From contig LT599017.1 of the NCBI GenBank assembly GCA_900079765.1, positions 620,001-684,000 of the forward strand: a stretch of 64,000 nt of DNA. Reading direction: 5' to 3'. The position numbers and the translations under genes were made by a program. This DNA comes from an uncultured Eubacteriales bacterium (GTDB lineage Bacteria; Bacillota; Clostridia; Oscillospirales; Oscillospiraceae). The notes under the pieces were generated by a model. That model was given only the letters and a program-made list of their open reading frames with translations. It ran no database searches and was not told the origin of the DNA. Position 1 is the first letter of the stretch; each line of letters begins with the position of its first letter. Positions 40,243 through 48,866 of the stretch are shown here, piece after piece.

Positions 40243-40528
40243 CATGACCAATTATAAAAACATCATATCACATTTAAGCTAATTAAAATCTAACTGCAGT
40301 GAGTCCGCATTTATTCTGCTCCGTCCACCACCCCACGGTAGGCTCCGGACTTTCCTTTTTCCCCCGCAAATACCGACCTATTTATCCCTCCATGGCTGCT
40401 ACAATCAAAGAATCCGTGGCGAGGCGGTCTGGCGTGTTGTGGATGGCGGCTCTTGGGTGGGGCCGCTATCCCTGCCTATCCGGATACGCTGTGGCACACC
40501 TCTTGAGCGCCGGGAATATACTGCTAAT

Positions 40529-40605
40529 GCGGGCGCACCGCAAGGTATAGATGTCCTCCATCAAAACATCCCCCGCTCGGTAGTCCCGGGTGGGGGATAC
40601 CTACT
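40529..40605 (+). ncRNA. Promoter/hairpin unit 1
   Basis: GGAATATACT (hexamer TATACT 40517-40522, weak -35) is followed about 50 bp later by an 11-bp stem, CCCCCGCTCGG / CCGGGTGGGGG, with a 5-nt loop. No reading frame is convincing here. A short structured RNA is possible; a plain terminator is the alternative. Confidence 0.4.
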
Positions 40606-40657
40606 TATATTGCCTGAGCGCGTTTACACATTCGCCCAATCGGAATATACTACACCA

Positions 40658-40740
40658 GGGACACGACTGACACCTTCCTTTCCGTACTACCCCACGGCCC
40701 CCCCACTCAGATCCTCTCTGGGTGGGGGATTCTTTGTTTT
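40658..40740 (+). ncRNA. Promoter/hairpin unit 2
   Basis: TTTACA (40623-40628), a 17-bp spacer, TATACT (40646-40651): a good promoter. About 45 bp later an 11-bp stem, CCCCCACTCAG / CTGGGTGGGGG with a 7-nt loop, is followed by ATTCTTTGTTTT. The predicted transcript is about 80 nt and encodes no plausible protein. Confidence 0.5.
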
Positions 40741-40798
40741 GACTCATAGGCCGCTGACGTTTTTGATACGTCCCGCCAAGCCGTGACATACTATGAAT

Positions 40799-40872
40799 AC
40801 GGGAGCAGATGAGACATGGCCGCTCCTTTAATATACCCCCACTCGGTGTTGCGCTGGGTGGGGGGCTTTCGT
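40799..40872 (+). ncRNA. Promoter/hairpin unit 3
   Basis: TTGATA (40763-40768), 18 bp, CATACT (40787-40792). The 11-bp stem CCCCCACTCGG / CTGGGTGGGGG with a 7-nt loop (40836-40864) is followed by CTTTCGTTT. It has the same architecture as unit 2, 140 bp upstream, but its 5' part is unrelated in sequence. Confidence 0.45.
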
Positions 40873-40913
40873 TTGCTCGGCCTATTGCCCGACCGGCGGA
40901 TTATGTAGATTTC

Positions 40914-40936
40914 TGCACACGAAAATGCACACGAAA
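40914..40936 (+). repeat. Tandem TGCACACGAAA pair near attR
   Basis: Two exact 11-mers, TGCACACGAAA, start at 40914 and 40926. Repeats of this sort 50 to 100 bp from the crossover are typical of integrase arm-type sites. The integrase gene itself is outside the window. Confidence 0.5.
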
Positions 40937-40975
40937 TTTAAACACACTTAGAGCCGCAACGGTTATAATGCTGTA

Positions 40976-41008
40976 TCTGTCGGGGTTCGAGTCCCCGCTG
41001 GGTCACCA
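40976..41008 (+). other. attR: 3' end of a tRNA gene
   Basis: CGGGG-TTCGAGT-CCCCG is a complete T-arm, followed by the acceptor strand CTGGGTC, discriminator A and CCA (41006-41008). No matching 5' half (GACCCAG) lies within 100 bp upstream, so this is the tRNA 3' end duplicated by prophage integration. The acceptor suggests tRNA-Lys, with moderate certainty. It marks the prophage right end. Confidence 0.7.
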
Positions 41009-41027
41009 AAATGATACAACGGTATAG

Positions 41028-41058
41028 ATGCCACTGGCTGTAAGCCAGTGGCATCAGC
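41028..41058 (+). terminator. tRNA transcription terminator
   Basis: ATGCCACTGGCT pairs perfectly over 12 bp with AGCCAGTGGCAT around GTA; CCGTTTTAG follows. It sits 20 bp after the tRNA CCA end and belongs to the host locus. Confidence 0.7.
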
Positions 41059-41121
41059 CGTTTTAGAGAATTTTCAGCCCCGAAATTCACCAGTGTAACA
41101 ATAGATGCCAAGGCCCTATTC

Positions 41122-41188
41122 GGAGCGACTGGCGGGGCTCGAACCCCCGTTTTTGGCTGGCGCCCTTTTTGAAATTCAAAAAGGGCGC
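41122..41188 (-). other. tRNA-like remnant and a long palindrome
   Basis: On the minus strand CGGGGGTTCGAGCCCCGCC followed by TCGCTCC (41149-41122) resembles a T-arm and acceptor 3' strand, with no complete tRNA. Next to it GCGCCCTTTTTGAA and its complement form an almost perfect palindrome, 41160-41188. This may be a leftover of an earlier integration. Otherwise 41009-41389 holds no gene. Confidence 0.4.
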
Positions 41189-41389
41189 TGATTAAAATAA
41201 GAAGCAAATAATGCGCGCAAAGTGCGCCGATTTAGATTGCCCTGATTAAATTTTGCGATTGCCTGGGGTCAAGCAGGGGTAAGCGGCGAAATCGCCGCGC
41301 TCATGATTCTCGCTCCCCGCTACACTTGGGCACTGCTGGATGTGCAAGACAAGGTCGGAATCACAGCCCAGCGATTTAGTAGGATACTG

Positions 41390-41418
41390 TTGACAAAGAT
41401 GATTTGTTATGGTAATCT
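41390..41418 (+). promoter_or_regulatory. Consensus promoter of the siderophore ABC operon
   Basis: TTGACA (41390-41395), a 17-bp spacer and TAATCT (41413-41418). Two dyads lie just downstream. The operon's first ATG is at 41641, leaving a leader of about 215 nt with a GGAGG ribosome site. Confidence 0.75.
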
Positions 41419-41427
41419 TTAAAAGAC

Positions 41428-41479
41428 AGTTAGCTGCAACTAACTAATTTTTTTGAGGCGAAAGTTAGCTGAAGGTAAC
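41428..41479 (+). promoter_or_regulatory. DtxR/IdeR-like metal-responsive operators
   Basis: AGTTAG-CTGCAA-CTAACT (41428-41445) is a perfect 6-bp dyad, and a second imperfect copy, GTTAGCTGAAGGTAAC, lies at 41464-41479. They resemble the TTAGG...CCTAA boxes of iron-dependent DtxR-family repressors and sit just after the transcription start, suiting iron repression. The regulator is not in the window. Confidence 0.6.
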
Positions 41480-41640
41480 ATGGGCAAGGCGGATTTTTGC
41501 GCTGCATTTTATGGTGGAAGGGGTGAGGAGATTCACAAAGACACAGCAAAACGGTTCAAAACCTTAGCTTAGCTATAGGAATATAGCAATCGATAAAACT
41601 GATTGCTTGCCCATCAGGACATATATCTAGGAGGATATGC

Positions 41641-42684
41641 ATGAGAAAGTTCACTTTATCGAAATCAATTGTTTCTATAGCAGCGTTTGCTCTATTATTG
41701 ACGGGCTGTACAAATTCAGGCAACCCGGCCGGCCAACAAACACCTGCTCCCACCGTTTCTGAAACGAATCAGCAAACAAGCGCCCCTATTAAGCCCACGA
41801 CAGTTGAAATCACAGATATTTACGGAACCGTTACCGTTCCGGTTAATCCGAAGAACGTCGTCGCTCTGGATAACAGGACCTTTGAAACTCTGGCTGATTG
41901 GGGAATTGAATTGGCGGCGGTCCCGAAGGGGGTCATGCCTGCCGATTCCGTATATGTGAAGGACGATTCTGTTCAGGATATCGGGAATCACAGTGACCCG
42001 AACCTTGAAATCATAGCGGCTGTAAACCCCGAGCTCGTCATTGTAGGACAGCGTTTTGCCAGCTATTATGAGGATATTAAAACCCTGGTGCCCAATGCCG
42101 CCGTTATCAACCTCAATTTTGATGTCTCCGCCAAAACCGCCGCGCCTGGCGAAAGCCTGGTAAACGGGCTTAAAAATTCTACCATTGCCCTGGGACAGAT
42201 TTTTGATAAAAATGCAGAGGCCGAGAAACTGGTTATCGATTTCGACAAGGCGATTGAAGACGCGAAATCTGCGTACAATGGGACAGATACCATTATCAGT
42301 GTTGTGGTTTCCGGTGGCGAGATCGGTTTTTCCGCGCCTCTTTCCGGACGCGTCTGGGGCCCCATGTATGAAGTGTTTGGATGGGTTTCGGCATTAGAGG
42401 TGGAGGGCGCTACTTCCGACCATCAGGGCGATGATATTTCTGTGGAAGCAATTGCACAGAGCAATCCCGATTGGTTGTTCGTGCTGGATCGCGATGCGGC
42501 GGTATCCTCCACGAAGGATGCGGTCCCCGCCCAGGATGTGATCAACAATTCCCCCGCCCTTCAAAACACAACCGCCGTTACCAAGGGGCACATCGTTTAT
42601 GCGCCAAACGATACTTACACGAACGAATCCATCCAGACCTATCTGGAACTGTTTGAAAACCTTGCAGGCGCTTTGGCGGGGTAA
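41641..42684 (+). CDS. Siderophore ABC transporter substrate-binding lipoprotein (YclQ/FatB-like)
   Basis: A lipoprotein signal ends LLLTGCTNSG. The mature domain has the class-III binding-protein fold: ITDIYGTVTVPVNPKNVVALDNRTFETLADWG, then the helix link, and GRVWGPMYEVFGW with DWLFVLDRDAAV late. 347 residues. It is first in an operon with two FecCD permeases and an ATPase, and resembles the YclNOPQ petrobactin uptake system, although the actual ligand is not shown. Confidence 0.88.
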   Translation: MRKFTLSKSIVSIAAFALLLTGCTNSGNPAGQQTPAPTVSETNQQTSAPIKPTTVEITDIYGTVTVPVNPKNVVALDNRTFETLADWGIELAAVPKGVMPADSVYVKDDSVQDIGNHSDPNLEIIAAVNPELVIVGQRFASYYEDIKTLVPNAAVINLNFDVSAKTAAPGESLVNGLKNSTIALGQIFDKNAEAEKLVIDFDKAIEDAKSAYNGTDTIISVVVSGGEIGFSAPLSGRVWGPMYEVFGWVSALEVEGATSDHQGDDISVEAIAQSNPDWLFVLDRDAAVSSTKDAVPAQDVINNSPALQNTTAVTKGHIVYAPNDTYTNESIQTYLELFENLAGALAG

Positions 42685-42689
42685 TATAA

Positions 42690-43703
42690 ATGTCAAAACA
42701 TACAGTACCAAAAATCACTGGGGCTGAGATTTCTCAGCCCCAGCACTATAATTCTAAAAAAATATGGACGAAGGCCTTTATATTGGCGGTTTCCACTGTT
42801 TTTGTTTTAGGCGTGATATCGCTGTTTACCGGGGTTTATGATATACGCGGCCAGGAAGACGGATGGAATATGTTTTTCATCACCCGTGTTCCAAGAACAG
42901 CGGCGCTTATGCTCACCGGCGCGGCGATGTCAATGTCCGGCCTGGTCATGCAGCTGATTACACAGAATCGTTTGGTGGAGCCCACCACAACAGGAACCAT
43001 TGAATGGGCTGGCCTGGGCCTTGTATTTGTCTATCTGGTGTTTCCGGCCCCGACTTTAGTGCTGAGAATGACCGGCGCGATTGCCTTTTCTTTTATAGGG
43101 ACGATGGTTTTCTTCTTCTTTTTAAAGAGAGTGAAGCTTCGCTCCTCGCTGATTGTGCCGATTATAGGAATGATGCTCGGAGCAGTCATCTCCGCAATTT
43201 CCACGTTTATCGGGCTCACCTTTTCCATGACGCAAAATATCGAGACCTGGTTTGTAGGCTCCTTTGCACCGGTTCAAATCGGGCGGTATGAGTATTTATG
43301 GCTCATTGTGATTGTCTCCATTCTCATTTTTCTCTATGCGGATCGGTTGACCTTGGCGGGACTGGGCGAAGACGTTGCGACAAGCCTTGGTGTAAACTAT
43401 AACAAAATCGTTGTTTTAGGGACCGGCCTTATCTCCTTTGCCGTTGGGATTGTGGCGGCCGTTATCGGAAACCTGCCTTTTTTAGGCTTGATCGTACCAA
43501 ATATTGTTTCCATGTATCGAGGCGATGATCTCAGGAGCAACCTGCCCTGGGTGTGCGTATTGGGGATGGGCGCGATCACGCTTTGCGACATCATTTCCCG
43601 TACCATCATTATGCCGTTTGAGGTCCCTGTCTCGTTGATCCTTGGAACCGTAGGCGCGGTTGTATTTATTATGATCCTGTTGAAACAGAGGAGGCTAAGA
43701 TGA
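42690..43703 (+). CDS. Siderophore ABC permease (FecCD family, YclN-like)
   Basis: 337 residues with about nine membrane helices. RVPRTAALMLTGAAMSMSGLVMQLITQNRLVEPTT is the classic FecCD segment that contacts the ATPase, and GNLPFLGLIVPNIV is the conserved late motif. It starts 5 bp after the binding-protein stop and overlaps the next permease by 4 bp. Confidence 0.92.
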   Translation: MSKHTVPKITGAEISQPQHYNSKKIWTKAFILAVSTVFVLGVISLFTGVYDIRGQEDGWNMFFITRVPRTAALMLTGAAMSMSGLVMQLITQNRLVEPTTTGTIEWAGLGLVFVYLVFPAPTLVLRMTGAIAFSFIGTMVFFFFLKRVKLRSSLIVPIIGMMLGAVISAISTFIGLTFSMTQNIETWFVGSFAPVQIGRYEYLWLIVIVSILIFLYADRLTLAGLGEDVATSLGVNYNKIVVLGTGLISFAVGIVAAVIGNLPFLGLIVPNIVSMYRGDDLRSNLPWVCVLGMGAITLCDIISRTIIMPFEVPVSLILGTVGAVVFIMILLKQRRLR

Positions 43704-44767
43704 GCGAGTTGATCTATGGGAATAAAGCTCATGCAGGCATAGATTCCGGCCTCCAGAACAAAAGTAGATCGGCGAGAGCCTTTCGTTCCAAAAAAGAAGA
43801 AAAACGTTACTGGATTTTGCTGGTCACATTGATTGCTTTGGGCGTCCTCGCCTCCTATGGGCTTTTGGTTTATGAGAACCCCGTTCCGGTGGGTTCTCCC
43901 TCTTTTCTCCCGGTGGTCAGAAGAAGAATGGTCGCTCTTGTGGCAATGCTGATCTCCGCCGTCTGCCAGAGCCTGTCCACCGTCGCATTCCAGTCGAGTA
44001 CAAACAATCGGATCATCACCCCTTCCTTGTTGGGGTTTGAGGCGCTTTACTCAACCATCCATACCAGCGTCATGTTTTTTTTCGGTGCCGGCGTATTTAT
44101 TAAGCTGAGCGGGGGGGTTGAATCCTTCCTGCTGCAAATCGTTATTATGGTTGTTGTGTGCCTGATTCTTTATGGCTGGCTGCTTTCCGGAAAGTATGGA
44201 AACCTGCAGCTAATGCTTTTGGTGGGGGTTATTATCGGGACCGGCCTGAAGTCTGTATCCTCTTTTATGAGAAGGCTTTTAGCGCCGTCTGAATTTGACG
44301 TTCTGCAGGCCAGATTGTTTGGCTCCGTCAGCAACGCGGATGCCGAGTTCTTTCCCGTTGCGATTCCGCTTGTACTGGTTGCGGCAGTCCTTATTCTTGC
44401 GTATTCTAAAAAACTAAATGTGCTGTCACTTGGAAAGAGCGCCAGCACCGCTTTGGGCGTTCATCATCAATCCGGCGTAATCTATACGCTTATATTGGTT
44501 TCTGTTCTGATGTCGGTTTCAACCGCGCTGGTCGGTCCCCTTACGTTCTACGGATTTTTGGTAGCCACCATGAGTTACCAGGCAGCGCCGACCTATGATC
44601 ACAGATATATCTTTCCGATGGCGCTCGCAATAGGGTTTTTGATCCTAACGGGGTCGTATTTCTTCATGTATCATGTATTTCGGGCCCAAGGCGTCGTTTC
44701 CATCATTATTGAGATGTTTGGAGGAATCGCATTTTTGATTGTGATCTTAAGGAAGGGAACTTTATGA
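43700..44767 (+). CDS. Siderophore ABC permease (FecCD family, YclO-like)
   Basis: 355 residues with a long charged N-terminus before the first helix. RRRMVALVAMLISAVCQSLSTVAFQSSTNNRIITPSLLG is the FecCD motif and VGPLTFYGFLVATMSY the late one. It forms a heterodimer with the previous gene product. Confidence 0.92.
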   Translation: MSELIYGNKAHAGIDSGLQNKSRSARAFRSKKEEKRYWILLVTLIALGVLASYGLLVYENPVPVGSPSFLPVVRRRMVALVAMLISAVCQSLSTVAFQSSTNNRIITPSLLGFEALYSTIHTSVMFFFGAGVFIKLSGGVESFLLQIVIMVVVCLILYGWLLSGKYGNLQLMLLVGVIIGTGLKSVSSFMRRLLAPSEFDVLQARLFGSVSNADAEFFPVAIPLVLVAAVLILAYSKKLNVLSLGKSASTALGVHHQSGVIYTLILVSVLMSVSTALVGPLTFYGFLVATMSYQAAPTYDHRYIFPMALAIGFLILTGSYFFMYHVFRAQGVVSIIIEMFGGIAFLIVILRKGTL

Positions 44768-45516
44768 TAAATATTCTTAACGCCAGAAAGTCTTACACGG
44801 ATGAGGTGGAAATAGGGCCTCTAAATATCCAAATACCAAAAGCCGGGTTCACTTCTCTGATCGGGCCGAATGGAGCGGGAAAATCCACCGCACTTTTAAT
44901 GATCGGAAGACTTCTGAACATGGACGAGGGCCAAATCAAGGTAGCCAATATGGACGTTTCTGACTCCAAATCAGAAGACCTGGCAAAAATTTTGACCATT
45001 TTACGGCAAGAAAATCATTTTGTAACGAGACTTACCGTCCGGCAGCTCGCCGGGTTTGGCCGGTTCCCTTATTCGAAAGGCAGATTAACGAAAGAGGACG
45101 AGTCAATTATTTCTAAGTATATCGATTTTTTGGACCTGGCTGACCTAGAAAACAGATATTTAGATGAGCTCTCCGGGGGCCAAAGACAACGGGCGTACGT
45201 AGCGATGGTTTTGTGCCAGGAGACAGAATATGTTCTTTTGGATGAGCCACTGAACAATCTCGACGTTGCGCGTTCCGTTCAAATGATGGAGCATTTAAGG
45301 CATGCGGCCGATGAATTCGGAAGGACGATTTTGACTGTTATGCATGATATAAATTTTGCAGCCAAATATTCCGATCGGATTTGCGCGATGAAAGGCGGAC
45401 GAATCGCCGCCTTTGGAACGGTGGAAGAAATTATGAACACGGAGCTTTTGACCGATATTTTTGAAACAAAAATAGAAATTATTGACGGCCCGCATGGACC
45501 GATCGCAATTTACTAG
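44764..45516 (+). CDS. Siderophore ABC transporter ATPase (YclP-like)
   Basis: 250 residues. Walker A GPNGAGKS, Q-loop LRQENHFV, signature LSGGQRQR, Walker B VLLDEPLNNLD and H-loop VMHD are all intact. It overlaps the permease stop by 4 bp and closes the operon. Confidence 0.93.
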   Translation: MINILNARKSYTDEVEIGPLNIQIPKAGFTSLIGPNGAGKSTALLMIGRLLNMDEGQIKVANMDVSDSKSEDLAKILTILRQENHFVTRLTVRQLAGFGRFPYSKGRLTKEDESIISKYIDFLDLADLENRYLDELSGGQRQRAYVAMVLCQETEYVLLDEPLNNLDVARSVQMMEHLRHAADEFGRTILTVMHDINFAAKYSDRICAMKGGRIAAFGTVEEIMNTELLTDIFETKIEIIDGPHGPIAIY

Positions 45517-46028
45517 TGATTGAATCAGACAGGCTCATTTAAAGTCTGGCTTTGCCATATTATAAGGAAGCAACTGAAACCGGGGGACAGGATTGCCGTA
45601 ATCCTGTCCCCCGAGGTATAGGGGAATGGGGGGTGATCCTATTGCCTTTTGTTCATACTTCGTTGTAGGGGTTCAAGATGGGTTGTCCCTTTTTCTAAGT
45701 AAAAACACGTTTCTACGCCGAAGTGGCTCATTGCGGCATTTTCTATTTATCCGAGGGAAATGCAAAATAAACATAATTGGAAAAAGGAAATCATTAAAGC
45801 GGGGTTCGTAAGGTTTTCAGGAAGGTAATTGAAAAATGGCAGCCCGGAAATGTTATGGGTAAGATGCCACACCCGGTGGCCTCGTAATTAACCAGCAGGA
45901 GGCTAAGATTGCCCTCTGGCTTTTTGAGTGATATTTAGGGGGTGACAGCCTCACGCTCCCTTTGGGTATATCTACATATATGCTACACACTTGCTATGTT
46001 ATAATAAAATAATACGGAGGTGAGCGAA
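45517..46028. other. Gap with hairpin 45582-45612 and promoter of the two-component system
   Basis: GGGGGACAGGATT pairs perfectly over 13 bp with AATCCTGTCCCCC around GCCGT; no T-run follows. The rest is AT-rich with no convincing gene (a 61-codon frame at 45626 lacks a ribosome site). A -10 TATAAT lies at 46000-46005, with only a weak -35, ahead of the response-regulator gene. Confidence 0.55.
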
Positions 46029-46688
46029 TTGGACATACAGATTCTTCTCGTTGAGGATGATGAACATATCTGTAATGCAGCTAAAGCATTTTTAGAGAAT
46101 GCAGGTTTTATCGTTGATGCTTTTGATGATGGATTAAAAGCATGGGAAATGTTTTATAACAAGACCTACCAGCTCGTCATTTTGGATATTATGCTTCCCA
46201 ACATAAGCGGTCTTGAGATATTGAAAGAAATACGCAAGCATTCAGATGTGCCTGCTTTAATTATTACTGCACTGGCGGATGACGAACATCAATTAACTGC
46301 ATTTTCGAGCCATGCCGATGATTATATTACTAAGCCTTTCGCTATGATCATACTGCTTAAAAGAGCTGAGGCTATATTGCGCAGGACAGGAATTCTGAAA
46401 GAAGAAATTTGCGTTGGTGATTTATCTTTGTTTCCAATTGCTTATAAAGCCACTTTTCAAGGAGAGGATATTCTTCTCACGCCAAAGGAGTTTGAGCTTT
46501 TATTCATGCTTGTGCAGAACAAAGATAATATCGTATTGCGTGAACGGATGCTGGTTCAGATTTGGGGGTATGATTTTGAGGGAAACGAGAGAATCGTAGA
46601 TACGCATATCAAGAATCTGCGTAGTAAACTGCCTGTCAATATTATAAAAACCATTAAAGGGATTGGCTACCGTCTGGAGACTGAGTAA
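46029..46688 (+). CDS. OmpR/PhoB-type response regulator
   Basis: TTG at 46029 is preferred because GGAGG lies 8 bases before it; a GTG at 46020 overlaps that site. The receiver domain has the acidic pocket EDD and phospho-acceptor Asp53 in LVILDIMLP, then Thr in IITA and Lys in TKPF. The C-terminal winged helix (LTPKEFELLFMLVQNKDNIV, ERIVDTHIKNLRSKL) binds DNA. It overlaps the kinase gene by 1 bp. The region is clearly more AT-rich than the flanks, suggesting transfer. Confidence 0.93.
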   Translation: MDIQILLVEDDEHICNAAKAFLENAGFIVDAFDDGLKAWEMFYNKTYQLVILDIMLPNISGLEILKEIRKHSDVPALIITALADDEHQLTAFSSHADDYITKPFAMIILLKRAEAILRRTGILKEEICVGDLSLFPIAYKATFQGEDILLTPKEFELLFMLVQNKDNIVLRERMLVQIWGYDFEGNERIVDTHIKNLRSKLPVNIIKTIKGIGYRLETE

Positions 46689-48106
46689 TGAAGCAAAAAG
46701 GAATTGGAATTTTTGGAAAGACATTTTTTTATACGTTTTCATTGATTGTTACGATCCTGATTGTTACGATAGTTTTTTTTGCCAATCAGTTTGTTCAGTT
46801 TTATGCTGCCAGCAGAGAAAATCAAGTTTCCGAAATAGTGGAGTCCCTTATAAAGCAGCTTAATGGACAATCGAAAGAAGAGGCCAAAACAATTGCTGAT
46901 GATTTCATTGACAGAAATTTCGCAGTAGATATTGCTGTAGCAAGTATTGATGGCACTTTCTTATATAAAACCTCATCCTCTGCTGCACCTTTTACAGTAA
47001 TCAATGGACAAGTAAGTATTCATGACATTCCAATAGGCGAGAATGATCCGAAAACTTATAAGAATGATGTGAAAATGCAATCTGCAAAAGTACATCTGGA
47101 AAAGGAAGAGTTCTACCTGGTTGTTACATATCACTACTCGGAACGGGATGCTTATGAAACATTCTTCAAGATGCTCCCAATCGGTTTAATAATTGTTTTT
47201 TTGGTCAGCGTGTTTGGCTCAGCGGGTTATGCAAAAATGATAACGCAACCAATAAAAAAGCTCGCGGGAGATACACGGAAAATGTCCGAAATGAAAAACA
47301 TCCCTATTCCTGAGATCAAGAATGATGAAATTGGGCAACTGACAGCCAATGTGCATCATTTATACGATTCGCTGAAAACGACGATTACGGAGTTGAAGCT
47401 TGAAATGGATCATGTCCGCAAACTGGAGGAAAGCCAGCGATATTTCTTTTCATCTGCTTCCCATGAACTAAAAACACCAATTGCCGCTATAAGTGCGCTC
47501 TTGGAGGGAATGCTTGAAAATATCGGAGATTATAAAGATCATCCGAAATACTTAGCGGAATGCCTTAAAATGATGCATTCCCTCAATAAGCTGGTGGTGG
47601 AAATTTTGGAGATTGTTCGTCTGAAGGACAGAAAAGTTTTGCCCAAGGTTGAAACGATTGATCTTGGGCTTATGGTGAATTCATTAATGCCTGCATACCA
47701 ATCTCTAGCGGGCCTTAAGAGTCAAGATTTTTCCCTGCGTATCCCCCAAAATCAGACCTGTTATGCAGATAGCCAGATGCTCAAACGCGTTCTTTCCAAT
47801 GTGATCATGAACGCCCTCCAAAATGCGCCTGAAAATAGCCTCATAAAGATTTGGAGTGAAGAAAGCACCTCCACAATAAAGCTCTGCCTGCAGAACCAAG
47901 GCTATATTGACGAAAATGCAATTTCCAAGGTGTTTGAGCCATTCTATCGCATGGATTCTGTTCGATCCAGAAAGGACGGTCACAGTGGGATAGGGCTTAC
48001 GATCGTAAAAGAACTGATGAATAGTATGCAAATCCCTTATAATCTTTGCAACACCGAGCAAGGTGTTCTGTTCAGTATAGAATTTCAAAAATTGAACAAT
48101 AGATAA
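46688..48106 (+). CDS. Sensor histidine kinase
   Basis: 472 residues. TM1 is about residues 12-38, an extracytoplasmic domain follows to about 160, TM2 is about 161-183, then HAMP, HisKA with SSASHELKTP (His259), and HATPase with N-box NVIMNALQNAP and G-box GIGLTIVKE. It forms a pair with the upstream regulator. The signal is unknown. Confidence 0.93.
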   Translation: MKQKGIGIFGKTFFYTFSLIVTILIVTIVFFANQFVQFYAASRENQVSEIVESLIKQLNGQSKEEAKTIADDFIDRNFAVDIAVASIDGTFLYKTSSSAAPFTVINGQVSIHDIPIGENDPKTYKNDVKMQSAKVHLEKEEFYLVVTYHYSERDAYETFFKMLPIGLIIVFLVSVFGSAGYAKMITQPIKKLAGDTRKMSEMKNIPIPEIKNDEIGQLTANVHHLYDSLKTTITELKLEMDHVRKLEESQRYFFSSASHELKTPIAAISALLEGMLENIGDYKDHPKYLAECLKMMHSLNKLVVEILEIVRLKDRKVLPKVETIDLGLMVNSLMPAYQSLAGLKSQDFSLRIPQNQTCYADSQMLKRVLSNVIMNALQNAPENSLIKIWSEESTSTIKLCLQNQGYIDENAISKVFEPFYRMDSVRSRKDGHSGIGLTIVKELMNSMQIPYNLCNTEQGVLFSIEFQKLNNR

Positions 48107-48359
48107 ACTCCTTATCTCTATTTCAAAATCTCTTTCCGACTGTAGTATTTAGGCTCCAGTCAGGGGGAGATTTTTTGTTTACCTCAAAATCAATTTGCTG
48201 GATGGAGGCAGGAATGAATTGATCACCACTCATTTCAAAAATTGCATCTTCACATACACTCCAGATTAATGATTTATATTAGAAAGCAGACAAGGTCAGT
48301 TTAATTTTGTAAGACCCTATGGCTACCACAAAACCAGTAAAGACAAGGAGAATGAAATT

Positions 48360-48866
48360 ATGAAATTATCCAAAAACTTATCCATTACAGCAGCTGTGCT
48401 TCTCGTACTAGGAGCCTTTGCGGCTACCCCCGCACTGGCATCAGTAACTGACATATGGAAAGATACTGACAATAACGGTGCTGCCATTACCGTACAGGAA
48501 ATGCGCGTCAGCCCTAGCAAAGAAACACTGGATTCCATCAGCATCACAGATGAAAAGGGTAACCCCATCAAACTGGATTCGTTAAGCGTCATTCCGGCTG
48601 CACAGAATCTGAATTCCATTAGCATCACCGACGAAAACGGCAACCCCATCAAGTTAGATTCATTAAGCATTACACCTGATAAGAACACCTTCGACACTGT
48701 CAGCATTACAGATGGAAATGGCAGCCCTATTAAGCTGGATTCCTTTTCAATCGCTGGTGAGGGAGCCGAATATGTATCCATGAAGTCTCTTGGATATTCC
48801 GATTCTGATTTTGAAGGAAAAGACTCCATTGTTGTTCATAAAGAAGCTTGGACACAGGGTAAATAA
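48360..48866 (+). CDS. Secreted protein with three internal tandem repeats
   Basis: 168 residues. A Sec signal peptide (LSITAAVLLVLGAFAATPALA) leads to three tandem repeats of about 27 residues, each with the core (D/N)(S/T)(I/V)SITD-x-x-G-(N/S)PIKLDS. A short unique end follows. The repeat cores are nearly identical and predict stacked beta strands. It follows the kinase by 253 bp and has its own AAGGAG site. No family was recognised; a target of the adjacent two-component system is plausible. Confidence 0.7.
   Translation: MKLSKNLSITAAVLLVLGAFAATPALASVTDIWKDTDNNGAAITVQEMRVSPSKETLDSISITDEKGNPIKLDSLSVIPAAQNLNSISITDENGNPIKLDSLSITPDKNTFDTVSITDGNGSPIKLDSFSIAGEGAEYVSMKSLGYSDSDFEGKDSIVVHKEAWTQGK

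Noticed and set aside
40441-40880. Repeated units at about 135-bp spacing considered as a CRISPR array
   Set aside because: Only the hairpin arms are conserved, the loops and spacing vary, and each unit has its own promoter-like sequence. No cas genes are present.
40900-41010. A complete tRNA gene at the prophage end
   Set aside because: Only the T-arm, acceptor 3' strand and CCA are present; no D-arm, anticodon arm or matching 5' acceptor strand lies upstream.
45582-45612. The 13-bp perfect hairpin as a riboswitch or mobile-element end
   Set aside because: No terminal repeats, no downstream expression platform and no transposase; most likely a transcription end structure of the siderophore operon.
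45626-45811. A 61-codon frame in the gap before the response regulator
   Set aside because: No ribosome site, unordered composition, and it starts inside the flank of a hairpin.
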